Of a stretch of DNA of 43,543 bases, positions 1 through 7,858 are shown piece after piece (within the stretch, counting starts at the first letter, position 1; the number at the start of each line of letters is the position of its first letter). Source of the DNA: Oscillospiraceae bacterium (lineage in GTDB: Bacteria; Bacillota; Clostridia; Oscillospirales; Oscillospiraceae); NCBI GenBank assembly GCA_021201735.1, contig JAJQEJ010000040.1:1-43543 (forward strand). Direction: 5' to 3'. The notes under the pieces were generated by a model. That model worked only from the letters and a program-made list of their open reading frames with translations. It searched no databases and had not been told where the DNA came from. Position numbers and translations under genes: made by a program.

Positions 1-1264
1 CCTGCTTTGCACCCGCCCGCGCGTTCGTCAGCATGAGCTTAATGCGGTTTTCCTGATTGATTTTTGTCGCGCTCGCGTCGTAATCAATCGCAACAATGTT
101 CGAGTACGGATAGTCATCCTTGAGCTTGCGCACCATGCCTTTGCCGACAATGTGGTTCGGCAGGCACCCAAATGGCTGCGTGCAGACAATATTCGGCGTT
201 CCGGTGTGGATGAGCTCAAGCATCTCGGCGGTGAGCAGCCAGCCCTCCCCCATCTTGTTTCCGTCGCCCAGATAGCCCTTGATCAGCTTGTGCAGATCCT
301 CAAATGTGCCGGGTGCGCGGTATCCGCCCTTCGCCATCGCGGAGATCATAGCCCGCTGGCACTTTTCCACATAGCCCTTTAGAAAGCGGCAGACGGCTTT
401 TTTAATCCACTTGCCGCCGTAGAGGTCCACGTCCACCTCACGGTTATAGATTTTAAAAATGATAAAATCGGTCAGGCCTGGCACGACCGGTTCTGCGCCC
501 TCATCGAGCAGAAACTGCTCCAGGTTGCTGTTGCCGAGGGGGGAATATTTGATATAAATCTCTCCCACCACCCCGATGCGCACCTTCGGCTCCCCCGCCA
601 CGGGTACGGCGCGGAAGGTGTCCACAATGCGGTCAAAATTGCGCACCATGCTTTTGTAGGACAGCCCCTTCCCCTCGTCCATATCATCAAGCAGGAAGGT
701 TTCGCACGCCTCCACCGTCCGGTCTGCCTCCCCCGGGGTGACCTCATACGGGCGCACCTGATTTGCCACCTGCACAATCAAATCGCCGTACATCATCGCA
801 AAAATGGCGCGGCGCAGGACGCCGAGGCCGAGCTTAAAGCCCGGGTTCGGCTCCAATCCGGAGAGGTTGATGGAGACGACGGGAATGTACTCCAGTCCCG
901 CCTTTTCGAGCGCCTTGCGCAGCAGGTGAATGTAGTTTGACGCGCGGCAGCCGCCGCCGGTCTGGGTTATGAGCAGGCCGACCTTGTGCGGGTCATAGCC
1001 GCCGTGCTTCACCGCGTCAATGAGCTGACCGATGACAAGCAGCGCCGGATAGCAGGTGTCGTTGTGGACGTACTTGAGCCCCTCGTCCACAATCCCGCGG
1101 TGGTGCGTGGTGAGCATGGACACGTGAAACCCGTCCCGCTCCAGAATGCGGGCCATCAGGCCGAAATGAACTGGCAGCATCTGCGGGATGAGCAGTGTAT
1201 ACTCTTTTTTCATCTCCTCCGTAAAGAGAAGACGGCCGGTTTTGTCATAAATAAGTTCTGCCAT
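1..1264 (-). CDS. 2-hydroxyacyl-CoA dehydratase-like / activase-related protein, C-terminal partner (3' end outside window)
   Basis: This frame is open from an ATG at 1264 to the left edge, giving 421 codons with the 3' end missing. The ribosome site AAAGGAA lies just upstream. The protein starts MAELIYDKTGRLLFTEEMKK and contains the stretch HNDTCYPALLVIGQLIDAV, then QTGGGCRASNY and QPFGCLPNHIVGKG. Such Cys-containing stretches are characteristic of the dehydratase-like C-terminal half of large activase-related proteins in Clostridia. That half is related to the D component of 2-hydroxyglutaryl-CoA dehydratase, and its conserved cysteines could bind an iron-sulfur cluster. The gene begins 14 bp after the stop of the two-domain ATPase gene and is surely co-transcribed with it. 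In many relatives I recall the two parts as one protein of about 1400 residues, so here the pair seems split at the domain border. The substrate cannot be read from the sequence. Confidence 0.85.
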   Translation of the reverse strand, partial: MAELIYDKTGRLLFTEEMKKEYTLLIPQMLPVHFGLMARILERDGFHVSMLTTHHRGIVDEGLKYVHNDTCYPALLVIGQLIDAVKHGGYDPHKVGLLITQTGGGCRASNYIHLLRKALEKAGLEYIPVVSINLSGLEPNPGFKLGLGVLRRAIFAMMYGDLIVQVANQVRPYEVTPGEADRTVEACETFLLDDMDEGKGLSYKSMVRNFDRIVDTFRAVPVAGEPKVRIGVVGEIYIKYSPLGNSNLEQFLLDEGAEPVVPGLTDFIIFKIYNREVDVDLYGGKWIKKAVCRFLKGYVEKCQRAMISAMAKGGYRAPGTFEDLHKLIKGYLGDGNKMGEGWLLTAEMLELIHTGTPNIVCTQPFGCLPNHIVGKGMVRKLKDDYPYSNIVAIDYDASATKINQENRIKLMLTNARAGAKQ

Positions 1265-1278
1265 TGCTTTTGTTCCTT

Positions 1279-4230
1279 TCAAGACGCGGGGGTCTGCGCA
1301 TGGTCGCCACGCGCGTCCACAGCCGCCATAAGGGAGCGAATCCGAATCCTGACGGCACCCAGATTGCTGATATCGTCAATTTTGAGCTGGGTATAGAGCT
1401 TGCCGCCCTTTTCCAGGATGGCGCGCATCTCGTCGCTTGTAATCGCATCAATACCGCACCCGAACGACACCAGCTGAATGAGCTGCATGTCCGGCTGCTT
1501 GCAGACATAGCGCGCGGCCTGATACATACGGGTCTGGAATGTCCACTGGTTGAGTACCCGCCGCGCCTCATAGTCCTCCAGATAGGCGAGGGCGTCTTCT
1601 GTGATGAGCACAAAGCCGAAGGATGTAATAAGGTCGTTGATCCCGTGGTTGATTTCCGGGTCGATGTGGTAGGGCCGCCCCGCCAGCACCAGAATGGGGT
1701 GTCCGTTCTCGCGGGCAAAGCGGATATAGTCCTGCGTCGTCGCGCGGACATCCGCCTTGTAAGCATCATAGGCCGCGTAGGCCGCGCGGACGGCGGCGGC
1801 GGTCTCCTTCTTCGGAATTTGAAACTGCTCCTGCATGTACGCCGAAATGCGCTTTGCAAAATCTTTCGGACGGTGCAGCCCGACATACGGGCAGAGGAAG
1901 CGGGTTGTTTTGAGGGCGGGGACATTGGCCTGCAACAGCTCCGGATAATACGCGACAACCGGGCAATTGTAGTGGTTGTCCCCCGCCTTCTCATCAAAGT
2001 TGTACGGCATGCAGGGATAGAAGATCGCGTCTACCCCCGCCTCAAGCAGGGCCTCTATATGCCCGTGCATCAGCTTTGCCGGATAGCAGACCGTGTCGGA
2101 GGGGATGGTGTGCTGCCCCTTGAGATAGAGCGAACGCGACGAGCGGGGCGAGAGCACCACCTCAAAGTTGAGCCCCGTAAAAAAGGCAAACCAGAACGGG
2201 AGATTTTCAAAGATATTGAGTCCAAACGGCAGGCCGATCCGCCCGCGGCTACCGGTGCCTGCGCCCTTGCCTTGCAATTGCTGGAGCTTGTCATACTTAT
2301 AGCGGTAGAGGTCGGGCATTTCGCTCTTCTCCTTGCCGAGCGGGCGGGAGCAGCGGTTGCCCGAAATGAACTTGCGCCCGCCGTCAAACTGGTTCACCGT
2401 AAGCGCGCAGTGGTTGTTGCAGAGGTTGCAGGTGGCGGGCTTGGCGGTGTGCGTAAACGTCTCCAGCGCCGCCGCGTCCAGCAGCGCCGAGCGCTCCAGA
2501 CCCAGATCTCGTGCGGCGAGCGCCGCGCCGAACGCCCCCATAATACCTGCGATGGTGGGGCGGGTCACATCGCGCCCGAGCTCCTGCTCAAAGGCGCGCA
2601 GCACCGCGTCATTGTGGAAGGTACCGCCCTGCACCACAATGTGCTTCCCCAGATCATCCGCATTGGCGGCACGGATGACCTTATAGACCGCGTTCTTGAC
2701 GATGGAGATGGAGAGCCCCGCCGAAATATCCTCAATGGACGCGCCGTCCTTTTGTGCCTGCTTGACGGAGGAATTCATAAACACGGTGCAGCGCGAGCCG
2801 AGGTTGACCGGGTTTTCTGCAAACAAACCAATTTTCGCAAAATCTTTGATGTCCTGCCCCAGCGCCAGCGCAAACGATTCGATGAACGAACCGCAGCCGG
2901 AGGAGCACGCCTCATTGAGCAGAATGGAGTCAATCGCGCCGTTGCGGATTTTAAAGCACTTCATATCCTGCCCGCCGATGTCGATGATGAAATCGACCTT
3001 GGGGTCAAAGTGCGCGGCGGCGTTATAGTGCGCCACGGTTTCCACCAGACCCGTGTCACAGGAAAAGGCGTTTTTGATGAGATCCTCGCCGTAGCCTGTC
3101 ACGGCGGCACCCTTGATCGTCACCCTGTCGCCGCAGAGGCGGTATATCTCCTTGAGCTGCGCAAGCACGATAGGAATCGGATTGCCCTGATTGGAGTGGT
3201 AGTAGGTGTAAAGCAGCTCGCCGCGCGGCCCGATAAGTACCATTTTTGTCGTGGTGGAGCCTGCGTCAATGCCCAGCCACGCGTCGCCCGTATAGGTTTC
3301 GAGCGGTATCTGCGGCGGACAGGCCGCATCGTGACGGGCGGCAAAAGCAGCGTAGTCGGCTGGGGTTTGAAAGAGCGGCGGCATGGTGTCCACACTGGTC
3401 GCCTCACCCACACTCTGCTCTAGCCTGCACAGCAAATCTTCAAAGGAATACGCCGGATAGTCCGACGCACAAAGGGCCGCACCAATGGCGGCAAAGCAGT
3501 CGCCGTCTTCCGGGAACACGGCGTGTTCGCTGTCCAAGTGCAGCGTCTCCACAAAACGCGCACGCAGGCCCTGCAAAAAATGCAGCGGCCCACCCAAAAA
3601 GACGATTTTGCCCGTCAGCGGACGACCCTGCGTGAGCCCGCCCACCGTCTGGTCTACCACCGCCTGAAAGATAGAGGCCGCAATATCCTCTTTCCGCCCA
3701 CCCTGATTCAAAATCGGCTGGACGTCGCTTTTTGCAAACACGCCGCACCGGGAGGCGATGGGGTAAATCTTTTCATGCTTTAGGGAGAGTTCGTCCAGCT
3801 CCGCCGCCGAGACATTCAGCAGCGTCGCCATCTGGTCGATAAACGCGCCGGTTCCACCCGCGCAGGAGCCGTTCATCCGCTCCTCCAGCGCACCGCCGAA
3901 GAAGATAATCTTTGCATCCTCCCCCCCCAGCTCAATGGCCGCGTCGGTATCCGGTATGTACTGCCGCACGGCGGCGGCGGTTGCATATACCTCCTGCACA
4001 AAGTCAATGCCGGCCGCTTTGGCCACGCCCAATCCGGCGGAGCCTGTCATCACGAGCTGCACCTGCCTGCCCTCCATCTGGTCGGAAATGGCGCGCAGTG
4101 TCTCCGCCGCCCGTTCCCGCGCCTTGGAGTAGTGCCGTTCATAGGAGCGAAACAGCAGCTTGTTTGTCTCGTCCAACACCACAACCTTCACCGTCGTGGA
4201 GCCAATATCAATGCCGATGCGAAGACCCAA
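1279..4230 (-). CDS. acyl-CoA dehydratase activase, tandem BadF/BadG/BcrA/BcrD ATPase domains plus DUF2229-type domain
   Basis: This is an ATP-dependent activator (archerase type) that in known systems injects an electron into 2-hydroxyacyl-CoA dehydratases. Two ASKHA ATPase domains follow each other. The first has IDIGSTTVK near the N-terminus, then SCAGGTGAFIDQ and SRCGVFAKSD. The second has GIDAGSTTTK, DIGGQDMK, EACSSGCGSF and GSRCTVFMNSS. The paired cysteines match the bridging [4Fe-4S] ligands of HgdC-type activators. A Cys motif CNLCNNHC and a DUF2229-like part (LPFWFAFFTGLNFEVVLSP, SDTVCYPAKLMHGH) follow. The frame opens at GTG 4239, but the element GAGGTGATC fits better as a ribosome site for TTG 4230 (MGLRIGIDIGSTT, the usual family start). 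The protein is about 983 residues. It is followed after 14 bp by its dehydratase-like partner. Confidence 0.9.
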   Translation of the reverse strand: MGLRIGIDIGSTTVKVVVLDETNKLLFRSYERHYSKARERAAETLRAISDQMEGRQVQLVMTGSAGLGVAKAAGIDFVQEVYATAAAVRQYIPDTDAAIELGGEDAKIIFFGGALEERMNGSCAGGTGAFIDQMATLLNVSAAELDELSLKHEKIYPIASRCGVFAKSDVQPILNQGGRKEDIAASIFQAVVDQTVGGLTQGRPLTGKIVFLGGPLHFLQGLRARFVETLHLDSEHAVFPEDGDCFAAIGAALCASDYPAYSFEDLLCRLEQSVGEATSVDTMPPLFQTPADYAAFAARHDAACPPQIPLETYTGDAWLGIDAGSTTTKMVLIGPRGELLYTYYHSNQGNPIPIVLAQLKEIYRLCGDRVTIKGAAVTGYGEDLIKNAFSCDTGLVETVAHYNAAAHFDPKVDFIIDIGGQDMKCFKIRNGAIDSILLNEACSSGCGSFIESFALALGQDIKDFAKIGLFAENPVNLGSRCTVFMNSSVKQAQKDGASIEDISAGLSISIVKNAVYKVIRAANADDLGKHIVVQGGTFHNDAVLRAFEQELGRDVTRPTIAGIMGAFGAALAARDLGLERSALLDAAALETFTHTAKPATCNLCNNHCALTVNQFDGGRKFISGNRCSRPLGKEKSEMPDLYRYKYDKLQQLQGKGAGTGSRGRIGLPFGLNIFENLPFWFAFFTGLNFEVVLSPRSSRSLYLKGQHTIPSDTVCYPAKLMHGHIEALLEAGVDAIFYPCMPYNFDEKAGDNHYNCPVVAYYPELLQANVPALKTTRFLCPYVGLHRPKDFAKRISAYMQEQFQIPKKETAAAVRAAYAAYDAYKADVRATTQDYIRFARENGHPILVLAGRPYHIDPEINHGINDLITSFGFVLITEDALAYLEDYEARRVLNQWTFQTRMYQAARYVCKQPDMQLIQLVSFGCGIDAITSDEMRAILEKGGKLYTQLKIDDISNLGAVRIRIRSLMAAVDARGDHAQTPAS

Positions 4231-4289
4231 TCTGATCACCTCAAAAGTCCGCTGAAATGCCGGGTAGCGTCAGCAGCGCACTTCCTTCT

Positions 4290-4319
4290 ATTTTATCTTT
4301 ACGTTATATTTTATTACAA
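4290..4319 (-). promoter_or_regulatory. putative sigma-A promoter for the activase operon
   Basis: On the minus strand TTGTAA (4314-4319) and TAAAAT (4290-4295) are spaced by 18 bp, about 60 bp upstream of the activase start in an AT-rich intergenic region. Picked by eye; no other good candidate lies nearer. Confidence 0.4.
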
Positions 4320-4397
4320 AACTACATGTTTTACAACCGGGAATATAAAAACAAATTTCCCTCTGTCCTGAATCATACACATTTTCATAAAAAATAC

Positions 4398-4426
4398 TTT
4401 ACTTTTTCCAGCATATTGGTTAAAAT
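4398..4426 (+). promoter_or_regulatory. putative sigma-A promoter for the small gene at 4452
   Basis: TTTACT (4398-4403) and TAAAAT (4421-4426) have a 17-bp spacer. The expected start of transcription lies just before the AGGAGG ribosome site, so the leader would be very short. The -35 box is weak. Confidence 0.4.
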
Positions 4427-4451
4427 GTTCTGAATAGAGGAGGTGATACCC

Positions 4452-4751
4452 ATGCAAGGAAGCATCAATTCCGAAGGCGTAATTACGTTTCTGCCCGCCA
4501 AGGGCGAAACTGCTCCGAAAGAGGAAGCAAAGATTGCCTACAAAGCGGGAAACGGCTTCTTCCCAAACGGCGGCATTGTCTATGAGCAGGGCACTTTTTA
4601 CACCCAACTGACCGCACGGGATGTTGCCAACATCATCAAAGATTGCACCGATAAGGGCCTCTGTGATCAAAATACTGCCGAAAAGTTTTGTGAACGACAC
4701 AAGGTGAACGACAGTTTCCGCAAGGCACTGACCAAGTATATGGCGCAGTAA
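4452..4751 (+). CDS. small conserved-type hypothetical protein (99 aa)
   Basis: A short, clearly translated gene: a perfect AGGAGG ribosome site lies 6 to 7 bases before ATG 4452, and a strong terminator follows the stop. An upstream in-frame GTG at 4443 overlaps the ribosome site and is rejected. The 99-residue product (start MQGSINSEGVITF, end ALTKYMAQ) is soluble and polar, with no signal peptide or membrane segment. It has Gly/Asn-rich GNGFFPNGG near the middle and two cysteines in the second half (DCTDKGLCD) plus one in EKFCERH. I do not recognise a family and assign no function. It stands alone between two minus-strand operons with its own promoter and terminator, so it is a monocistronic gene. 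Confidence 0.75.
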   Translation: MQGSINSEGVITFLPAKGETAPKEEAKIAYKAGNGFFPNGGIVYEQGTFYTQLTARDVANIIKDCTDKGLCDQNTAEKFCERHKVNDSFRKALTKYMAQ

Positions 4752-4772
4752 TGATGCAGCACAATCAAATAA

Positions 4773-4815
4773 GGCCGGGGATATGATTCACATAGTCATA
4801 TCCCCGGCCTTTTTT
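4773..4815. terminator. bidirectional rho-independent terminator between the small gene and recG
   Basis: A perfect 14-bp inverted repeat (GGCCGGGGATATGA, 4773-4786 and 4796-4809) with a 9-base loop is followed by six T on the plus strand. The A-rich left flank allows use in the opposite direction. The T run overlaps the recG stop codon. Confidence 0.9.
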
Positions 4816-6880
4816 AGTTCAGTGTCCCCTCCGCCTGCACGAACATCCGGTCAACACGCGCGCGCAGGGGCGTGAGTTCTGCCCCCTCCAATCCGGGACG
4901 GGCGGCAATCAGCTGCTCCGCCGCGCCCTGCGCCTGCTTGAGCAGGCGCACATCGCCTGCCAGATCGGCGGCCTTCACCAGCGGCAGGCCGTGCTGTCGG
5001 CTGCCAAATACATCGCCCGGCCCGCGCTGCCTGAGATCCTCCTCCGCGATTTCGAAGCCATCGCCGGTACGCACCAGCACTTTCAGACGCTCCAAGCTCT
5101 CGCTGTTGCGGCTGTCACTCATTAAAATACAATAGGACGTATCATCCCCGCGCCCCACCCGCCCGCGCAGCTGGTGCAGCTGGGATAAGCCAAACCGCTC
5201 GGCGTTTTCCACCACCATCAAAACGGCATTGGGGACATCCACCCCCACCTCAATCACCGTGGTGGAGACCAAAATTTGCGTCTCCCCCGACGCGAATTTC
5301 TCCATCACGCCCTGCCGCACCTGCGGCTTCATCTTGCCGTGCAGCAGCGCCACACTGCGGTCCGGGAACAGGTGCGTACGCAGCTCCCGTTCATAGGCCG
5401 TGACCGACTTGAGTGAGGCGGTCGCCTCCTCGCCCTCCTCAATCATCGGGCAGACGATATAGGCCTGCCGTCCCTCCCCTGTCAGGCGGTGGATAAAGCG
5501 GTATATCCGCGCGCGCATCTCCTCCCCGACCAGATAGGTCTTGACCGGCTTGCGCCCCGGCGGCATCCCGTCGAGCACCGTCACATCCAGATCGCGGTAC
5601 AGAATCAGCGACAGGGTACGCGGAATGGGGGTGGCCGACATGACCAGCACATGGGGGCGGCGCTGCTCCTCCCCTTTGCCGACCAGCGCGGCGCGCTGCT
5701 CCACGCCAAAACGGTGCTGTTCATCTGCGACCACCAGTCCAAGGCGGGAAAAGGCGACTTGCCATGAAATGAGGGCATGGGTGCCGACAATCACGTCAAC
5801 CTCCCCTTCCACGAGCGCGGCGCGCACCGCGCGCTTTTCCGCCGCCTTCATGGAGGCGGTCAGCAGCCCGACGCGGATCCCCATGGGGGAGAGCAGCGCC
5901 GAAATGGTGCGGAAATGCTGCGCCGCTAATATTTCAGTCGGGGCCATGAGGGCGCTCTGAAAGCCATTTTTCGCCGCGCGGTACAGTCCATAGGCCGCGA
6001 CCACGGTCTTACCTGAGCCGACGTCCCCCTGCAGCAGGCGGTTCATCGGGTGCGCATCCCCCAGATCACGCCCCAGCTCTGTCACCGCATGGCGCTGGGT
6101 GTCGGTGAGCGTGAACGGAAGCCCTGCAAAAAAAGCTTCCTCCTCCACCGCCACAAGGGCGTACCCCTGCGCATCGCGGCGCCGCTCCCGCAAGAGCGCA
6201 AGTCCGCAGGAAAAGCACAGCAGCTCCTCAAACAGCACCCGCCGCCGCGCCAGCTCCAGCGCCTCCCAGTTCTCTGGAAAATGGATGTTGCGCATGGCAA
6301 ATGCCACGTCGGCCAGACCGTATTCCTCCCGCAGCGCGGCGGGGAGGCACTCCTCCACCGCCTGTGCGCACCACTGCGCCGCATTGCGGGCAAGGCCTGC
6401 GAGCAGATTGTTCGATATCCCCGCCGTCAAATGGTATATGGGCATAATACACCCTGTAAAACGCGCTTTCCCCGCCGGCTCTACAACCGGGTTTGTCATG
6501 CTCCGCCGCAGGCCTGTCCCCTCGACAACCCCAAAAAAGACGTATTCCTCTCCAACGTGCAATGACTGCCCGATATAGGGCCGGTTGAAGAAGGTCACAT
6601 CCATGCTACCCCGGCTGTCCGCCACCAACACCTTGGAGAGCTTCAGCCCCTTCCGGATCTGTGAGACGCGAACGGGTCCCGCGACCATCGCCGTCACACA
6701 CACCGCCTCTCCGAACGGCGCGTCAGCAATTCCGTACCAGCGGGTGCGATCTTCATACCCGCGCGGGAAATGACGCAGGAGGTCACCGACCGTATGGATT
6801 TCCAAGCGGGAAAACGCCTTGGCTTTCTGTTCCCCAATACCCGAAATTTCCGCGATTGCCGTATCCAGTGTCCAGACCAT
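4814..6880 (-). CDS. recG: ATP-dependent DNA helicase RecG
   Basis: RecG remodels stalled replication forks and branch-migrates Holliday junctions. The 688-residue product has the family length. The N-terminal wedge/OB part includes the helix-hairpin-like ISGIGEQKAKAF and the LLRHFPRGYEDR motif. The helicase core has Walker A QGDVGSGKT near residue 285, the DEQH box (VVADEQHRFGV) near 387, motif III MSATPIPRTL near 417 and motif VI QLRGRVGRGD near 573. The C-terminal RecG region RGPGDVFGSRQHGLP is present. ATG 6880 is preceded by a G-rich ribosome site (GGGGGGTG) and a promoter TTGCCG-17-TACAAT. It is a single gene with convergent neighbours and no obvious partners. All helicase motifs look intact. 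Confidence 0.97.
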   Translation of the reverse strand: MVWTLDTAIAEISGIGEQKAKAFSRLEIHTVGDLLRHFPRGYEDRTRWYGIADAPFGEAVCVTAMVAGPVRVSQIRKGLKLSKVLVADSRGSMDVTFFNRPYIGQSLHVGEEYVFFGVVEGTGLRRSMTNPVVEPAGKARFTGCIMPIYHLTAGISNNLLAGLARNAAQWCAQAVEECLPAALREEYGLADVAFAMRNIHFPENWEALELARRRVLFEELLCFSCGLALLRERRRDAQGYALVAVEEEAFFAGLPFTLTDTQRHAVTELGRDLGDAHPMNRLLQGDVGSGKTVVAAYGLYRAAKNGFQSALMAPTEILAAQHFRTISALLSPMGIRVGLLTASMKAAEKRAVRAALVEGEVDVIVGTHALISWQVAFSRLGLVVADEQHRFGVEQRAALVGKGEEQRRPHVLVMSATPIPRTLSLILYRDLDVTVLDGMPPGRKPVKTYLVGEEMRARIYRFIHRLTGEGRQAYIVCPMIEEGEEATASLKSVTAYERELRTHLFPDRSVALLHGKMKPQVRQGVMEKFASGETQILVSTTVIEVGVDVPNAVLMVVENAERFGLSQLHQLRGRVGRGDDTSYCILMSDSRNSESLERLKVLVRTGDGFEIAEEDLRQRGPGDVFGSRQHGLPLVKAADLAGDVRLLKQAQGAAEQLIAARPGLEGAELTPLRARVDRMFVQAEGTLN

Positions 6881-6913
6881 ACCCGCACCCCCCCGCCTTT
6901 AAACAGTTGTATT

Positions 6914-6942
6914 ATTGTACCATATCCCGCCCCATACGGCAA
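6914..6942 (-). promoter_or_regulatory. putative sigma-A promoter of recG
   Basis: On the minus strand TTGCCG (6937-6942) and TACAAT (6914-6919) are separated by 17 bp, 34 bp upstream of the recG start. The -35 box abuts the first hairpin of the repeat nest. Confidence 0.55.
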
Positions 6943-6973
6943 GGCGCGCTGCAAAAGATAAATGCAGCGCGCC
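6943..6973. repeat. 31-bp hairpin repeat, copy 1
   Basis: Perfect 11-bp stem GGCGCGCTGCA / TGCAGCGCGCC around a 9-base loop AAAGATAAA. It recurs at 7147-7177 with two changes. It is followed by the box CAGACTGTAGACAAAA (6975-6990). Confidence 0.85.
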
Positions 6974-7078
6974 TCAGACTGTAGACAAAAGGGATCAGCC
7001 TGCAAGACGGAAAGGAAGATAGTGTGAAAGAAACCCATCAGGGGTGTCTTTCGCGTGCAATCGTCCGCCCGCAGGCGA

Positions 7079-7116
7079 CATTTTTGCAATGATATCACGG
7101 TTTCATTGCAAAAATG
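7079..7116. repeat. 13-bp perfect inverted repeat
   Basis: CATTTTTGCAATG (7079-7091) and its exact complement (7104-7116) are separated by 12 bases. No T run follows, so it is not a standard terminator. Confidence 0.75.
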
Positions 7117-7118
7117 CT

Positions 7119-7145
7119 GAGGCTGTAGACTTTGTCTACAGCCTC
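7119..7145. repeat. 12-bp perfect hairpin containing the CTGTAGAC box
   Basis: GAGGCTGTAGAC (7119-7130) and its complement (7134-7145) surround a 3-base loop. It is immediately followed by hairpin copy 2, and its arm shares CTGTAGAC with the box at 6975-6990. Confidence 0.8.
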
Positions 7146-7146
7146 A

Positions 7147-7177
7147 GGCGCGCTGCAAAAGACAAATGCAACGCGCC
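7147..7177. repeat. 31-bp hairpin repeat, copy 2
   Basis: The same hairpin as 6943-6973 in the same orientation, with 29 of 31 bases identical. One change is in the loop and one is in the right arm. It lies 9 bp from the stop of the superoxide dismutase gene and may serve as its terminator, although no long U run is visible. Confidence 0.85.
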
Positions 7178-7186
7178 TTGTTTCAT

Positions 7187-7813
7187 TTATGCTTGGGGCA
7201 TTACCAGTACATTCCAAGCGTTTTCCACGTAATCTTTCCGGTCGTTCTTATACTTGAGATAATAGGCGTGCTCCCAGACGTCGAGTAGAAGCAGCGGCTG
7301 CACCCCATACATCAGCGTTGTCTCCTGATTTTTGAGCTGGACGATCTGCAGCCGCCCTAATTTGTCCCGAATCAGGGCGCTCCAGCCGGAGCCGAACACC
7401 GCCAACGCCTGTTCATTGAACGCTTTTTTTAGCTGTGCAAAGGAGCCAAAGGTTTGATTGATTTCCGCGGCAAAGGCACCTTGTGGCGTGTGTACCGGCT
7501 CTGCCGCAGGGGCAAGCCCCTGAAAAAACAGGTTATGGTTAAAAACGCCGCCACCGTTGTTCATGATCTTATCCCGCACGTCCGCCGGAAGCTGGAGCCT
7601 ACTGCATAGAAGCTGCCGTAAGGTCATGTTTTGAAGCCGCGGGTACATCTTTAATGCGTCATTCAAATTATTGATGTAAGTTTGAAAATGCTTATCGTGA
7701 TGATAATGCATCGTCTCCGTGTCGATATACGGCTCCAGCGCGTCATAGGCATATGGCAGAGCCGGAAGGGTAAAGGGATACTTCATATCTTGCATGTTCT
7801 GCATTTCTTGCAT
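7187..7813 (-). CDS. superoxide dismutase [Fe/Mn]
   Basis: Converts superoxide to oxygen and peroxide in the cytoplasm. The 208-residue product has the family layout. An N-terminal helical hairpin carries HYHHDKHFQTY, whose first HH histidine (about residue 38) is the first metal ligand. NHNLFF supplies the second ligand, and the C-terminal domain has GSGWSALI and DVWEHAYYLKY with the Asp and His ligands. The usual KHH is KHF here. The frame extends upstream, but ATG 7813 has the ribosome site AAAGAGGTG at proper spacing and is chosen; several further ATG codons follow within 30 bp (MQEMQNMQDMKYPF). It is the third gene of a minus operon after a methyltransferase and a TetR regulator, 41 bp behind the latter. 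Whether iron or manganese is used cannot be decided by eye. Confidence 0.93.
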   Translation of the reverse strand: MQEMQNMQDMKYPFTLPALPYAYDALEPYIDTETMHYHHDKHFQTYINNLNDALKMYPRLQNMTLRQLLCSRLQLPADVRDKIMNNGGGVFNHNLFFQGLAPAAEPVHTPQGAFAAEINQTFGSFAQLKKAFNEQALAVFGSGWSALIRDKLGRLQIVQLKNQETTLMYGVQPLLLLDVWEHAYYLKYKNDRKDYVENAWNVLVMPQA

Positions 7814-7858
7814 AGTATAGCACCTCTTTGTGTACAGAATGGTATCCAACTATACTAT
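7812..7858. promoter_or_regulatory. inverted repeat around the dismutase ribosome binding site
   Basis: Nine-base arms ATAGTATAG (7812-7820) and CTATACTAT (7850-7858) flank 29 bases that contain the dismutase ribosome site. One arm covers the start codon and the other covers the tetR stop codon. It could be a TetR-family operator or an RNA fold that gates translation. Function is inferred only from position. Confidence 0.35.

Larger units (their letters stand above)
6974..7186. other. intergenic hairpin-rich stretch between recG and the superoxide dismutase gene
   Basis: No convincing coding frame lies here. The 6881-7186 gap holds the recG promoter and at least four hairpins: the repeat pair, a 13-bp inverted repeat at 7079-7116 and a 12-bp perfect hairpin at 7119-7145. 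A weaker stem lies at 7026-7052 (GAAAG...CTTTC). The last hairpins probably terminate or stabilise the convergent-side transcript of the dismutase operon. The remainder has no recognised feature. Confidence 0.6.

Noticed and set aside
1264..3423. 719-aa plus-strand frame opposite the activase gene
   Set aside because: Antisense shadow of a GC-rich gene; no ribosome site and low-complexity Arg/Ala/Gly composition, while the minus frame has clear activase motifs.
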